Source of the DNA: Paraburkholderia sp. BL10I2N1
Lineage (GTDB): Bacteria; Pseudomonadota; Gammaproteobacteria; Burkholderiales; Burkholderiaceae
Assembly (NCBI RefSeq): GCF_004361815.1
Contig: NZ_SNWA01000001.1
Location: 1,612,001-1,676,000, forward strand
Direction: 5' to 3'
Length of the DNA stretch: 64,000 nucleotides
Below the pieces are notes generated by a model. The model saw nothing but the letters and a program-made list of their open reading frames with translations. It searched no databases and was not told the origin of the DNA. Shown here piece after piece: positions 33,372 through 42,364 of this stretch. The number at the start of each line of letters is the position of its first letter. Position 1 is the stretch's first letter. The translations under genes and the position numbers were made by a program.

Positions 33372-35036
33372 TCAGGTTCGCGCCCGCCCGCGGTTCGTCA
33401 ACGCCACCTCCGACAGATCCACTTCGCGCATCAGCCGCGTCAGCGTTTCGTCGTTAATTTTCTGGTCGGTGCGCAACGACAGGAATACCGCACGTTCCGC
33501 GCGCATTGCGGCGAGCCGCATCTGCAATTCCAGCGTTTCGGCGCGGCGTGCGAGTTCGCTTGGTTTCTCGTTGTCATCGAGCGTGGCGAGACGCCGGCGG
33601 TAAATATCCATCACGCGTGCGGTCACATCTGCGGCGTACGCGGACGCCGATTCGTCGAGATCGGCGCTGGCTGTTTCATGCAGGTCGTCGACCGCGCGAA
33701 TCGCGGCCTGGGCGGCAAGCGTGCGCGCAAGCTTTTCTTCGGCGGCGTGCGGATCGCGGCCGCGGCGGGAGCCACGCGTGAGCAACGGCAGCGCGACGAC
33801 CCCCACCAGCAGCGACGCGAGAATCACCCCCGATGCGATGAAGATCGCCACCTCCCGACCCGGCAGCGCCTGATCATCCGGTAACGCGACCGGCAACGAC
33901 AGCGCGCCTGCGAGCGTCACCGCGCCGCGCACGCCGGCGACCGTCATGATTGCGACCGTCCGCAACCCAGGCACCGCGTTGGTGACGCCCTGGCGTGCCG
34001 CGCCACGGCTCGCGAACCAGCGTAGCAACCAGACCCACACGAAGCGCAGCGCATACAGCGCGAGCAGCACCGTCGCGACATAGCCGATGAGGCGCAAGGC
34101 CTGCGCGTCGCTGGTGTGATGCGCGTCGAGCAGCGCGTCGCCAAGAATGTGCGGAAACTGCAGACCGAGCAGGATGAAGACCATCCCGTTGAAGACGAAC
34201 TCGATCATCGTCCACGTACTGGCGGCACGCACACGCGACGCGACGGGTCCCGCGTGCGCGATGCTCGCGTAGTTCATCATCATGCCGGCGGCAACGGCCG
34301 CGAGAATTCCCGAGCAGCCCAGATGCTCGGCGAACAGGTAGGCGGCGAAGGGAATCAGCAGCGTCATCACGACGCCGGGTGCAGGGTCCCCTTCGCTCGT
34401 GACATTCAGGAAGCGCGCCGACACGACACTGAAGAGCCAGCTGACCGCTGCGCCGGTCGCGAGGCCGCCGGCCGCGATGATGACGAAGCTGATCGACGCG
34501 TCGCGCAGCGAGAACACGCCGGTCAACGCCGCGGCAATCGCGAACTTCAGCGCGACGAGGCCGGACGCGTCGTTCATCAGCGCCTCGCCTTCGAGGATAT
34601 GCATCAGCTGCGGCGCAATCCTGCCTTTGCCAGCGATGCCCGTCAGCGCGACCGCGTCGGTGGGCGACAGGACGGCGGCGAGCGCAAATGCGACCGGCAG
34701 CGAGATTGACGGCACCAGCGCATGAACGAAGTAGCCGATGGCGAGCACCGTCATGAACACAAGACCGAGCGCGAGCATCAGGATCGCGCGGCGCTGCATG
34801 AAGAACTCGCGCTTCGGGATGCGCCAGCCGTCCGCGAACAGCAGCGGCGGGATGAACAGCACCATGAAGATGCCCGGGTCGAAGGTGACATGCAGCCCGA
34901 GTTTCGGCCACGCCAGCAGTGCGCCGATGGCGATCTGCACGAGCGGCAGCGGCAGTTTGACAGGCAGGAGCCGGATCAGGATGCCCGAACTGGCAACCGC
35001 GAGCAGCAGGATGAGGACGGTGAAAACGATTTCCAT
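33372..35036 (-). CDS. CPA1-family Na+/H+ antiporter
   Basis: A 554-residue antiporter. Twelve or so transmembrane segments span the first 400 residues, with the ion-site motif VLSPTDAVALTGI, followed by EGEALMNDASGLVALKFA and RGAVTLAGALSLPVA. A soluble C-terminal tail of about 130 residues (AAEEKLARTLAAQAAIRAVDDLHETASADLDESASAYA region) is helical. CPA1 proteins exchange Na+ (or K+) for H+ for pH and salt homeostasis. I chose the ATG at 35036 before the first helix. Confidence 0.92.
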   Translation of the reverse strand: MEIVFTVLILLLAVASSGILIRLLPVKLPLPLVQIAIGALLAWPKLGLHVTFDPGIFMVLFIPPLLFADGWRIPKREFFMQRRAILMLALGLVFMTVLAIGYFVHALVPSISLPVAFALAAVLSPTDAVALTGIAGKGRIAPQLMHILEGEALMNDASGLVALKFAIAAALTGVFSLRDASISFVIIAAGGLATGAAVSWLFSVVSARFLNVTSEGDPAPGVVMTLLIPFAAYLFAEHLGCSGILAAVAAGMMMNYASIAHAGPVASRVRAASTWTMIEFVFNGMVFILLGLQFPHILGDALLDAHHTSDAQALRLIGYVATVLLALYALRFVWVWLLRWFASRGAARQGVTNAVPGLRTVAIMTVAGVRGAVTLAGALSLPVALPDDQALPGREVAIFIASGVILASLLVGVVALPLLTRGSRRGRDPHAAEEKLARTLAAQAAIRAVDDLHETASADLDESASAYAADVTARVMDIYRRRLATLDDNEKPSELARRAETLELQMRLAAMRAERAVFLSLRTDQKINDETLTRLMREVDLSEVALTNRGRART

Positions 35037-35405
35037 CAGGCTTGGTTCGGACGAAGCTGCGCGACGTTCACTGGCAGCGCCGCAGGCGCGCGGAGGCTCG
35101 TCCGACAGGAAGGCACAAGTGCGAAGTGTAGCCCGACGTGCCGGCAATCCGGCGCGAAGCGCGCATCGGATGCACATGGGCCGCTGCCCGTCGGCGCACC
35201 ATGTTGCACCGCCATGGTGCGTTTTGCGCCCCTGCTCGACGCATGCCCTTTACCGTCGCTGCAAGCTGGCGCGCGAATTAACGCGATACGCGGTCGACCG
35301 TGCGCATGGAGCTTGCTTAAGTGATATCGATGACGCACATTTTGAGAATGGAGCTGCCCCGGTCGTTCCTCGACTGGAAGCCTCACTCTCGCGTGAGAGG
35401 ATTGC
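35037..35405. other. Intergenic region between the antiporter and EAL gene
   Basis: These 369 bases hold the divergent promoters of the antiporter and the EAL phosphodiesterase. No further gene or strong repeat seen. Confidence 0.5.
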
Positions 35406-36707
35406 ATGACCATTGCGCAGCAGGACAGGACGGCCGCCGCGCCGCACGGGTTTGAGGTGAGTTTTACCTCGGGCCTGCAACGCTATTCGACGCAGCACGG
35501 GGATCTGGAACTTACCAGTGTCTTCCAGCCTGTTTTCAGTCTGTCGCACATGCGTGCGGTTGGCTACGAAGGCTTGCTGCGCGCGCACGATTCGCTCGAC
35601 CGGCCGGTTTCGCCGCTCGACGTGTTCGGCCAGGCCGCGCGTCTGGGCGACGTGCTGCAGGTCGACCGGCTTGCGCAGGCGCTGCATCTCGAGAACTTCA
35701 AGGCGCTCGGCGCGGAAAAGGAATGGCTGTTCCTGAACGTGCATCCGGGCGCGCTCACCGATCCGTATCACGCCGCCGCGCTGCTCGCGAACCTGCGACG
35801 CCTCGATCTGCCGCCGCGGCGCATCGTGCTCGAAGTGCTCGAGCAACGTGCGGACGATCTCGAACGTCTCGCCGAAGCCGTGCGTCAGTTCCGCGACCGC
35901 GGCTTCCTGATCGCCCTCGACGATTTCGGCGCGGGTCATTCGAACGTCGAGCGAGTCTGGCAGCTAAATCCGGATATCGTGAAGCTCGACCGTTCGCTGC
36001 TCGCGCCCGGCGCGATCAGGCCGCAGGGTTCGTCGATCCTGCCGGGGCTCGTGTCGTTGCTGCATGAGGCGGGCAAGCTCGTGCTGATCGAAGGCATCGA
36101 GACCGAGAGCGAAGCGCACATGGCGCTCTCGTGCGATGCGGACTTCGTGCAGGGCTTCTTCTTCGGCAGGCCGAGCGCAGCAATGGCCGATGCCTCGACG
36201 AGCGCTGCGCTGATTGGCGGCCTTACCGAACGCAACCGGGCGCTGACCGAAATGCGCGAGAAGCGTGACGCGTCGCGTCTTGCGCCGTATGTGCAGGCCT
36301 TCGAGCGCGCGGCCGAACGCCTGTCTGCAGGCGAACCGCTCGACGAGGTGTGCTGGAATTTCCTGTCTCTCGACCATGCAGCACGCTGCTTCCTGCTCGA
36401 CGAGAACGGCCGGCAGTCGGAGCGCAACGTCGTGCTGCGGGCCGACCGTGCCGTGCAGATGTCGCGCTTTCTGCCGCTGTCCGATGCGAAGGGTGCGAGC
36501 TGGCTGCGACGGCCATATTTCCGCGCGGCGATCCGCGAGCCGCAGCGCGTACAGGTTACGCGGCCGTATCTGTCGATCAATGAAGCGACGCTGTGCGTGA
36601 CGCTGTCGATCGCGACGCGCGTCGGCGACAAGGCGTGCGTGCTATGCGGCGATATCGACTGGCATCACGAAACCGATGAAGCCGTTACCGCCGGCGCGTT
36701 GATCTAG
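35406..36707 (+). CDS. EAL-domain c-di-GMP phosphodiesterase with C-terminal PAS-like domain
   Basis: A 433-residue cytosolic protein. Residues about 30-265 are a complete EAL domain: SVFQPVFSL, GYEGLLR (EGL for EAL), LFLNVHPGAL, IVLEVLEQ, LIALDDFGAGHSNVERV, DIVKLDRSLL, LIEGIETESEA and VQGFFFGRP, so all metal and catalytic positions are kept. Residues about 280-430 form a second domain (AARCFLLDENGRQSERNV, LRRPYFRAAI, LCVTLSIATRVGD, CVLCGDIDW) like the C-terminal PAS-fold domain of YkuI-type proteins, probably a sensor. No GGDEF is present. Its stop lies 4 bases from the stop of the convergent GH3 gene. Confidence 0.92.
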   Translation: MTIAQQDRTAAAPHGFEVSFTSGLQRYSTQHGDLELTSVFQPVFSLSHMRAVGYEGLLRAHDSLDRPVSPLDVFGQAARLGDVLQVDRLAQALHLENFKALGAEKEWLFLNVHPGALTDPYHAAALLANLRRLDLPPRRIVLEVLEQRADDLERLAEAVRQFRDRGFLIALDDFGAGHSNVERVWQLNPDIVKLDRSLLAPGAIRPQGSSILPGLVSLLHEAGKLVLIEGIETESEAHMALSCDADFVQGFFFGRPSAAMADASTSAALIGGLTERNRALTEMREKRDASRLAPYVQAFERAAERLSAGEPLDEVCWNFLSLDHAARCFLLDENGRQSERNVVLRADRAVQMSRFLPLSDAKGASWLRRPYFRAAIREPQRVQVTRPYLSINEATLCVTLSIATRVGDKACVLCGDIDWHHETDEAVTAGALI

Positions 36708-36711
36708 GCCG

Positions 36712-38922
36712 TCAAGGGCCGAAGCGGCGGTCGGTCAGACTGACTGACTGGACGAGCTTCAGGTCGCCGGAAGACGAACCGACATAGACCGGATAAGTGC
36801 CTGCCGAGACACGCCATTTCCCCGCATCCTTGTCAAAAGACGCGTACAGGCGCGGGTCGATGTCGACGGACACCCGCTTCGTTTCTCCCGCCTTCAAGTC
36901 GATCTTCTGGAAGCCGGCAAGCCGCTCAGGGGCGTGGGCTCCAGCCGGCAGGCCCATGTAGACCTGCGCGGTTTCCTTGCCGTCGCGCTTGCCCGTGTTG
37001 GTCACGTTGAAGCTGACCGTCAATCCGCGCGAGTCGCCGTGCATACTGGCCTTCGAATATCCAAACGTCGAATACGACAGACCGAAGCCGAACGGAAACA
37101 GGGGCTTCTGGCTGGTTTGCTCATGCCACCTGTAGCCAACTGCTGCGCCCTCGATGTTGTAGTCGACTGCTGCGTCAGGCGCGATTGCGGGTCGCGGCAA
37201 CTGGGCGACGCTGGCTGGGAATGTGACCGGCAGACGCCCGGATGGATTGACGTCGCCATACAGTACGTTCGCAATCGCCTCGCCGCCTTTCGCGCCCGGA
37301 TACCATGCCTCGAGAACCGCGCTCACCTTCGACAGCCACGGCATCAGTACCGGATTGCCGGTTTCCAGCACGACGACCGTATGCGGATTCGCGGCGGCCA
37401 CCTGCGCAATCAGTTCGTTTTGCTGATCCGGCAACAACAGGTCGTTCGCATTGTCCAGTGTTTCGGCGCTCCACTGGTGGGCGAACACGATCGCCACGTC
37501 GGCACTCTTCGCCAGTTCAGCCGCTCTCGCGGGGTCCGCGCCATCGTCGTAACTCACCTTGGTCTCGCTGCCAGCTTTCGCCCCGATAGCCTTGAGCGGC
37601 GACGACGGATCGTAGATCACCGGATTCGGGAACGAATAGCCGCCCTGCCCAACAGCGGGACCACCGACCGGCCAGACCTGCGATGAACCGCCGCCCGATA
37701 GCACGCCTACGTCCGCATGCGAACCGATCACCGCAATCGTATGGCCGGCGGCGAGCGGCAGTTGCCGTGCGGCATTTTTCAGCAGTACGATCCCTTCCTC
37801 TTCGTCGGCCTGGGCGATCGTGGCATCCGCGGCGACATCGATCGGGCGCAGCGACGGCGGATTGTCGAATACACCCTTGGCGTACATCGTGCGCAGGATC
37901 CGATGCGCCATGTCCTTCAGGCGGCTCTCCGGCACGGTGCCGTCTGCCAGTGCCTGCTTCAGCTTGTCGCCGAAGAACGGACCACCGTTGTCCTTGTCGA
38001 ACGATTCTCCGGACTCCTGGTCGAGGCCGTTCAACGCATCCTTGATATCGTGAACCGCGCCCCAGTCCGACATCACATAGCCCTTGAAATGCCAGTCGTG
38101 CTTCAGGATCTGGTTCAGCAGCATGTCGCTCGAGCACGCCCAGACCGTGTTGACCTTGTTGTAGGAGCACATCACCGAACCGGGATCGCCTTTTTCGATC
38201 GCAAGCTCGAACGCAAGCAGGTCCGATTCGCGCGCGGCGGTCCAGTCGATGTTCGAACTGACGCTGAAGCGGTTCGCCTCCTGATCGTTGAGCGCGTAAT
38301 GCTTGATGGTCGCGATCACGTGGCGGCTCTGGATGCCGGCGATCGCCGCGCCGACCATCGTGCCGGCGAGCAACGGATCTTCACCGGCATATTCGAAGTT
38401 GCGACCATTGCGCGGGTCACGCGCCAGGTCTGTCCCGCCGCCAAGCAGGACATTGGAGCCGAGCCTGTGCGCTTCCTCGCCAATCATCGCGCCACCATCG
38501 AAGGCACGCTGCGGATTCCAGGTCGAGGCGGTCGCCAGCCCCGACGGCAACGGTGTTGCCGCTCCGGTATCCGCGCCGCGAACCGGCAGCCCATTGGTCT
38601 TGTCGAGCAGAGACCGGATGCCGAGACCCGCATCCGACTCCACCTGGTCCGGAATTCCGAGGCGCGGAATGCCGGCGATGATGCCCGACGGCATCAGCGG
38701 GCTCTTCGCATACCGGCCATAGAGGCCATGCACCAGTTGAATCAGCTCATCCTGCGTCATCTGCCGGATGACGGCATCCGCGCGCTGGTCCGCCACCGTT
38801 GGGGCGTCAATGGACGGCGGAGCGGCTGCATAGGCAACGGTTGCACAGAGCGCCTGGACCAGTATCGCGATCGCTTTCAGTTTGCCGGCCGTCGCAGTCG
38901 GTTTGGTTCGTTCAATTTTCAT
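36712..38922 (-). CDS. Exported GH3 beta-glucosidase
   Basis: A 736-residue glycoside hydrolase family 3 enzyme. A signal peptide (IAILVQALCATVAYAAAP) is followed by the catalytic barrel with IPDQVESDAGLG, IATIKHYALNDQE (Lys207-His208) and nucleophile Asp286 in GYVMSDWGAVHD. Then come the alpha/beta sandwich (FAHQWSAETLDN; GNPVLMPWLS) and a fibronectin III-like C-domain (FGFGLSYSTFGYS, VTNTGKRDGKETAQVYMG). It would cleave beta-glucosides in the periplasm. The gene follows the porin by 36 bases on the same strand and probably shares its transcript. Confidence 0.93.
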   Translation of the reverse strand: MKIERTKPTATAGKLKAIAILVQALCATVAYAAAPPSIDAPTVADQRADAVIRQMTQDELIQLVHGLYGRYAKSPLMPSGIIAGIPRLGIPDQVESDAGLGIRSLLDKTNGLPVRGADTGAATPLPSGLATASTWNPQRAFDGGAMIGEEAHRLGSNVLLGGGTDLARDPRNGRNFEYAGEDPLLAGTMVGAAIAGIQSRHVIATIKHYALNDQEANRFSVSSNIDWTAARESDLLAFELAIEKGDPGSVMCSYNKVNTVWACSSDMLLNQILKHDWHFKGYVMSDWGAVHDIKDALNGLDQESGESFDKDNGGPFFGDKLKQALADGTVPESRLKDMAHRILRTMYAKGVFDNPPSLRPIDVAADATIAQADEEEGIVLLKNAARQLPLAAGHTIAVIGSHADVGVLSGGGSSQVWPVGGPAVGQGGYSFPNPVIYDPSSPLKAIGAKAGSETKVSYDDGADPARAAELAKSADVAIVFAHQWSAETLDNANDLLLPDQQNELIAQVAAANPHTVVVLETGNPVLMPWLSKVSAVLEAWYPGAKGGEAIANVLYGDVNPSGRLPVTFPASVAQLPRPAIAPDAAVDYNIEGAAVGYRWHEQTSQKPLFPFGFGLSYSTFGYSKASMHGDSRGLTVSFNVTNTGKRDGKETAQVYMGLPAGAHAPERLAGFQKIDLKAGETKRVSVDIDPRLYASFDKDAGKWRVSAGTYPVYVGSSSGDLKLVQSVSLTDRRFGP

Positions 38923-38958
38923 GATGAGAGTCTTCTTTGCAGATTGAGGACGGGTGCA

Positions 38959-40107
38959 TCAGAACCGGTGCAGGATGCCCGCTATCGCGGCGGTCTGGAT
39001 GCCGGTTGACGAGGGATTCGACAGGCCGTTGATCCACGCGGTCCCGCCGCTGCCATGCATGTAGATCACGTTCAGATACAGGTCAGTGCGCTTGGACAGG
39101 TAGTAGCTCGCGTTGCCGCCAATCTGGTGATACTTCGCGTTGCCGCTGGCCGACTGGTGCACGGTCGTGAAGTCGTAGCCCACACCGAGCTGCCAGGCGG
39201 GCGTCGCCCAGTATTGGGCACTCGCCTCGTAGTTCGAAAAGTCTTTGTTGCCGGTCGGCATCTGGAAGTTCGACTGCGTGTGCAGCAGCGCAATGCTCAG
39301 CCCGCCGAGCGTGTATGCGCCGCCGACGCCCCAGATCTGCTGACGCTCCACGTTCGAGACCACCGAGGTCGGGTAATAGTTATCCGACGGAATCGCGCCG
39401 GTGGTGTTCAGGCCGGGGTGGTCGAGCAGTGCGTAGGCTGCATCGATACGCAGCGGACCGTTCAGGTACTGGGCTCCGACGCTCCAGCTACGGTTGTTCT
39501 TCGCGCTGGTGTCGTTCGAGAATGCGTAGAGCGCCTCGGCCTGCAGCCCCTTGATCCGTGGCGAGGTGTACTTGACTGAGTTGTCGGAGCGGAAGGTATT
39601 GTTCAGGTTATCGTTGTCATACAGGATGTTGCCGAACTGGGTATAGGCGCCGACACCGTCGTTGGACAGGTAGTCCTGGACCGGATTGAACTGGCGACCG
39701 GCAGTGACAGCACCCCAATTGTCACTGCTCAGACCGACCCATGCGCCACGACCGAACAGGCGGCCGCCCTGTTTCAGCACGCCGGTGTAGGTGTCAAAGC
39801 CGTTTTCGAGCCGGAAAATCGCGTGCAGGCCGCCACCCAGGTCCTCGGAGCCCTTGAAGCCCCAGCGCGAACCCTGCTGGTTGCCCGCCGTCGCCTGAAA
39901 CAGACTCTTGCCGAGCTGATTGCTGGTGTAGGTGAAGCCACTGTCGACGATCCCATAGAGCGTCACGCTGCTCTGTGCGTGCGCCATGCCCGGTCCGGCA
40001 CCGACGAGCGCAAGCAGGGAAATGCTTGTGACCTTGGCCGGCCATCGCGCGGCGGAAAAGTTCGCCCCTGCTCGCGCCAATCCTGTTTTAAGCAATTTAT
40101 TTAGCAT
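38959..40107 (-). CDS. Gram-negative porin (Burkholderia OmpC-like)
   Basis: A 382-residue outer-membrane porin. The signal peptide ends at MAHAQSSVTLYGIVDSG; the mature N-terminus SSVTLYGIVD and the terminal Phe (AGILHRF) are diagnostic of the beta-proteobacterial 16-strand porin family. SRWGFKGSEDLGGGLHAIFRLENGF and AWVGLSSDNWGAVTAGRQ are family landmarks. It lies in a run of minus-strand genes gntK-gntP-porin-GH3, which suggests it helps sugars or glucosides enter. The signal peptide is unusually long (about 45 residues). Confidence 0.93.
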   Translation of the reverse strand: MLNKLLKTGLARAGANFSAARWPAKVTSISLLALVGAGPGMAHAQSSVTLYGIVDSGFTYTSNQLGKSLFQATAGNQQGSRWGFKGSEDLGGGLHAIFRLENGFDTYTGVLKQGGRLFGRGAWVGLSSDNWGAVTAGRQFNPVQDYLSNDGVGAYTQFGNILYDNDNLNNTFRSDNSVKYTSPRIKGLQAEALYAFSNDTSAKNNRSWSVGAQYLNGPLRIDAAYALLDHPGLNTTGAIPSDNYYPTSVVSNVERQQIWGVGGAYTLGGLSIALLHTQSNFQMPTGNKDFSNYEASAQYWATPAWQLGVGYDFTTVHQSASGNAKYHQIGGNASYYLSKRTDLYLNVIYMHGSGGTAWINGLSNPSSTGIQTAAIAGILHRF

Positions 40108-40230
40108 CGCTGATTATATGATTTATTGGATTTCTTCAAGATTGCATATCTTCTTGGTTCTAATCCGGTTGGTAAAAAAAATGCTTCGCTTACTGTTCTT
40201 TGGGTATCTCGGCGGAGGCGAACAGGAAAC

Positions 40231-41583
40231 TCAGACGAACACTGACAGGATCATGATCAGAATGATCGCGACGATCGAGACGATGGTTTCCATCGCCGTC
40301 CACGTCTTGAAGGTTTCGGTGACCGTCATGTTGAAGTACTGCTTGACGAGCCAGAAGCCTGCATCGTTCACATGCGACAGAATCAGCGAACCTGCGCCAG
40401 TCGCAAGCACCAGCAGTTCGCGGTTTACGCCCGGCACCATGGCCACCACCGGGGCAACGATGCCGGCGCCGGTGATCGTCGCCACGGTTGCGGATCCCGT
40501 CGCGACCCGTATCACTGCCGCGACAAGCCATGCAAGCAGGATCGGCGAAATGCGCGCATGCACCGCCATCTGGCCAATTGCGTCACCCACACCGCTTGCT
40601 ACGAGCATCTGCTTGAAGCCACCACCGGCGCCGATGATCAGAATGATCGCGGCCACCGGCGCGAGGCTGGCGTCGACAAACTTCAGCACCTGTTTCGCGT
40701 CGAAACCACGCGCGGCGCCGAAGGTGTACAGGGAAACCAGCAGCGCGACGAGCAAGGCGGTGACCGGATGGCCGATCATGTCCATCCACACGCGCAAGGT
40801 GCTGTGTTGGTCGAGGACGATATCCGCAAACGCCTTGAGCAGCATCAGGAAGACGGGCAGCAGCACTGTCGCCAGCGTCACGGTGAAACCCGGCAGATCC
40901 CTGGCTTCGGACTCGTGCGCCAACTGGTCGAGCAATTCCTGCGACGGCGAACCCGGAACGTATCTGGCGATGAACGAGCCAAACAGCGGGCCGGCGATGA
41001 TGGCCGTCGGCAGTCCGACGATCAGGCCATAAAAGATGGTCTTGCCGATGTCGGCGCCGAATACGCCGATTGCCAGCAGCGGCCCGGGGTGAGGCGGTAC
41101 CAGTCCGTGGACGACCGAGAGCCCCGCGAGCAACGGCATGCCGACCTTGATCAACGGCACGCCGGTACGCCTTGCCACAATGAAGACCAGCGGAATCAGC
41201 AGCACGAAGCCGATCTCGAAGAACAGCGGAATGCCGACCAGAAAGGCGGCGCACATCATCGCCCATTGCACCCGCTCCCGGCCGAACGCACCCACCAGGG
41301 TGCGCGCAATCTGGTCTGCCCCGCCGGACTCGGCCATCATCTTGCCCAGCATGGTGCCAAGCCCGAGAACAATGCCGACAAAGCCCAGTACGCCGCCGAA
41401 CCCGTCCTGGAACGACTGCATGATCTTCGCGACCGGCATGCCGGATGTCAGGCCGACCAGGCCGGCCGCCAGCGTGAGCGCGATGAAGGGATGAATCCTG
41501 AAGCGGGTAATCAGCAGGATGAGCACGACGATCGCAATCAGCGCGTCGAGCAGTAAAGAAATGTTGCTGGGCAAGCCAGACAT
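40231..41583 (-). CDS. gntP: Gluconate:H+ symporter GntP/GntT family
   Basis: A 450-residue inner-membrane permease of the GntP family: LLITRFRIHPFIALTLAAGLVGL, IVLGLGTMLGKMMAESGGAD, GIPLFFEIGFVLLIPLVF, VHGLVPPHPGPLLAIGVFGADIGKTIFYG (in parts VHGLVPPHPGPL, FGADIGKTI), and ATGAGSLILSHVNDAGFWLVK near the end. It carries gluconate into the cell for GntK. I chose the ATG at 41583; a perfect palindrome lies upstream at 41649-41662. It is downstream of gntK by 78 bases. Confidence 0.93.
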   Translation of the reverse strand: MSGLPSNISLLLDALIAIVVLILLITRFRIHPFIALTLAAGLVGLTSGMPVAKIMQSFQDGFGGVLGFVGIVLGLGTMLGKMMAESGGADQIARTLVGAFGRERVQWAMMCAAFLVGIPLFFEIGFVLLIPLVFIVARRTGVPLIKVGMPLLAGLSVVHGLVPPHPGPLLAIGVFGADIGKTIFYGLIVGLPTAIIAGPLFGSFIARYVPGSPSQELLDQLAHESEARDLPGFTVTLATVLLPVFLMLLKAFADIVLDQHSTLRVWMDMIGHPVTALLVALLVSLYTFGAARGFDAKQVLKFVDASLAPVAAIILIIGAGGGFKQMLVASGVGDAIGQMAVHARISPILLAWLVAAVIRVATGSATVATITGAGIVAPVVAMVPGVNRELLVLATGAGSLILSHVNDAGFWLVKQYFNMTVTETFKTWTAMETIVSIVAIILIMILSVFV

Positions 41584-41648
41584 AATGATCCCCGAGGTTA
41601 GAGGTCCGCTGTTTCCCGATTTCGGTAGGGTGCGGACAGGCAAAAATA

Positions 41649-41662
41649 AGATAGCGCTATCT
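41649..41662. promoter_or_regulatory. GntR operator 1 (between gntK and gntP)
   Basis: AGATAGCGCTATCT is a perfect 14-bp palindrome. Near copies occur at 42223-42236 and 42341-42355 around the gntK/gntR divergent region, as expected for LacI-family GntR binding. Confidence 0.8.
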
Positions 41663-42201
41663 CAAACGACCAAAGCAGTCTGGAACGGATTGCGAGTCTC
41701 GCACCAGGCAGTCGCCACCCGGGTGATTCTGGTGAGCGGCAACGTGGCGTCGACCGTGAGCGTCAAGGGTTCATCAAGTGGCGCTTCGAGGTCGGCAAAC
41801 TGGCTGGCGACCAGCGTGGCCGGCATGAAATGATTGCCGCGCCCGGCAACGCGCCTTGCGGCAACCTCACGCGGCAAATTCAGAAAGAGAAAACCGAGCC
41901 CCGGCACAGCCTGGCGGAGCCGCTCGCGATAGTGGCGCTTGAGCGCTAAGCATGTCAGTACAGGCCGCTCGTGCGCCATGAGCGCACGGCTGAGTTCTCT
42001 CCCGAGCCGCTCCAGCCAGCCGGCCCTGTCAACGTCACCAAGCGGGATGCCGGCGCGCATCTTTGCAACGTTCGCTGCCGGATGGAACTCATCGCCTTCG
42101 ATCAGGTACCCGCCGATTTGCTCCGCCAGCGCCGCTGCGACGCTGCTTTTGCCACAGCCGGCTACGCCCATCACGACCATTGCAGACATCATCTCCTCCA
42201 T
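41662..42201 (-). CDS. gntK: Gluconokinase
   Basis: A 179-residue P-loop kinase: VMGVAGCGKSSVAAALAEQIGG (Walker A), YLIEGDEFHPAANVAKMRAGIPL, DVDRAGWLERLG, LTCLALKRHYRERLR, and FLNLPREVAARRVAGRGNHFMPATLVASQF, all characteristic of thermoresistant-type gluconate kinase. It phosphorylates gluconate to 6-phosphogluconate. Its stop codon overlaps the last base of the operator palindrome. The start at 42201 has a GAGG site; MSAM at 42189 is an alternative. Confidence 0.93.
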   Translation of the reverse strand: MEEMMSAMVVMGVAGCGKSSVAAALAEQIGGYLIEGDEFHPAANVAKMRAGIPLGDVDRAGWLERLGRELSRALMAHERPVLTCLALKRHYRERLRQAVPGLGFLFLNLPREVAARRVAGRGNHFMPATLVASQFADLEAPLDEPLTLTVDATLPLTRITRVATAWCETRNPFQTALVV

Positions 42202-42222
42202 TTCAACCTCATTCAGGTCTTA

Positions 42223-42236
42223 AGACAGCGCTATCT
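42223..42236. promoter_or_regulatory. GntR operator 2 (upstream of gntK)
   Basis: AGACAGCGCTATCT, a 14-bp palindrome with one mismatch, located 22 bases upstream of the gntK start in the gntK-gntR divergent region. Confidence 0.75.
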
Positions 42237-42340
42237 TTGCGGCCTGAAGAAAACGGCCGTTCACGGCCGTTCCATCTGTCGAGAGCTCTGCAGCACGCTT
42301 TTTCTACTTCTTGATTCGAACCTTCTTTGTGTAACAGTAG

Positions 42341-42355
42341 AGGTAGCGCTATCCT
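42341..42355. promoter_or_regulatory. GntR operator 3 (upstream of gntR)
   Basis: AGGTAGCGCTATCCT contains the same TAGCGCTA core (42344-42351), placed 10 bases upstream of the gntR start, consistent with autorepression. Confidence 0.7.
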
Positions 42356-42364
42356 AGACGGCTT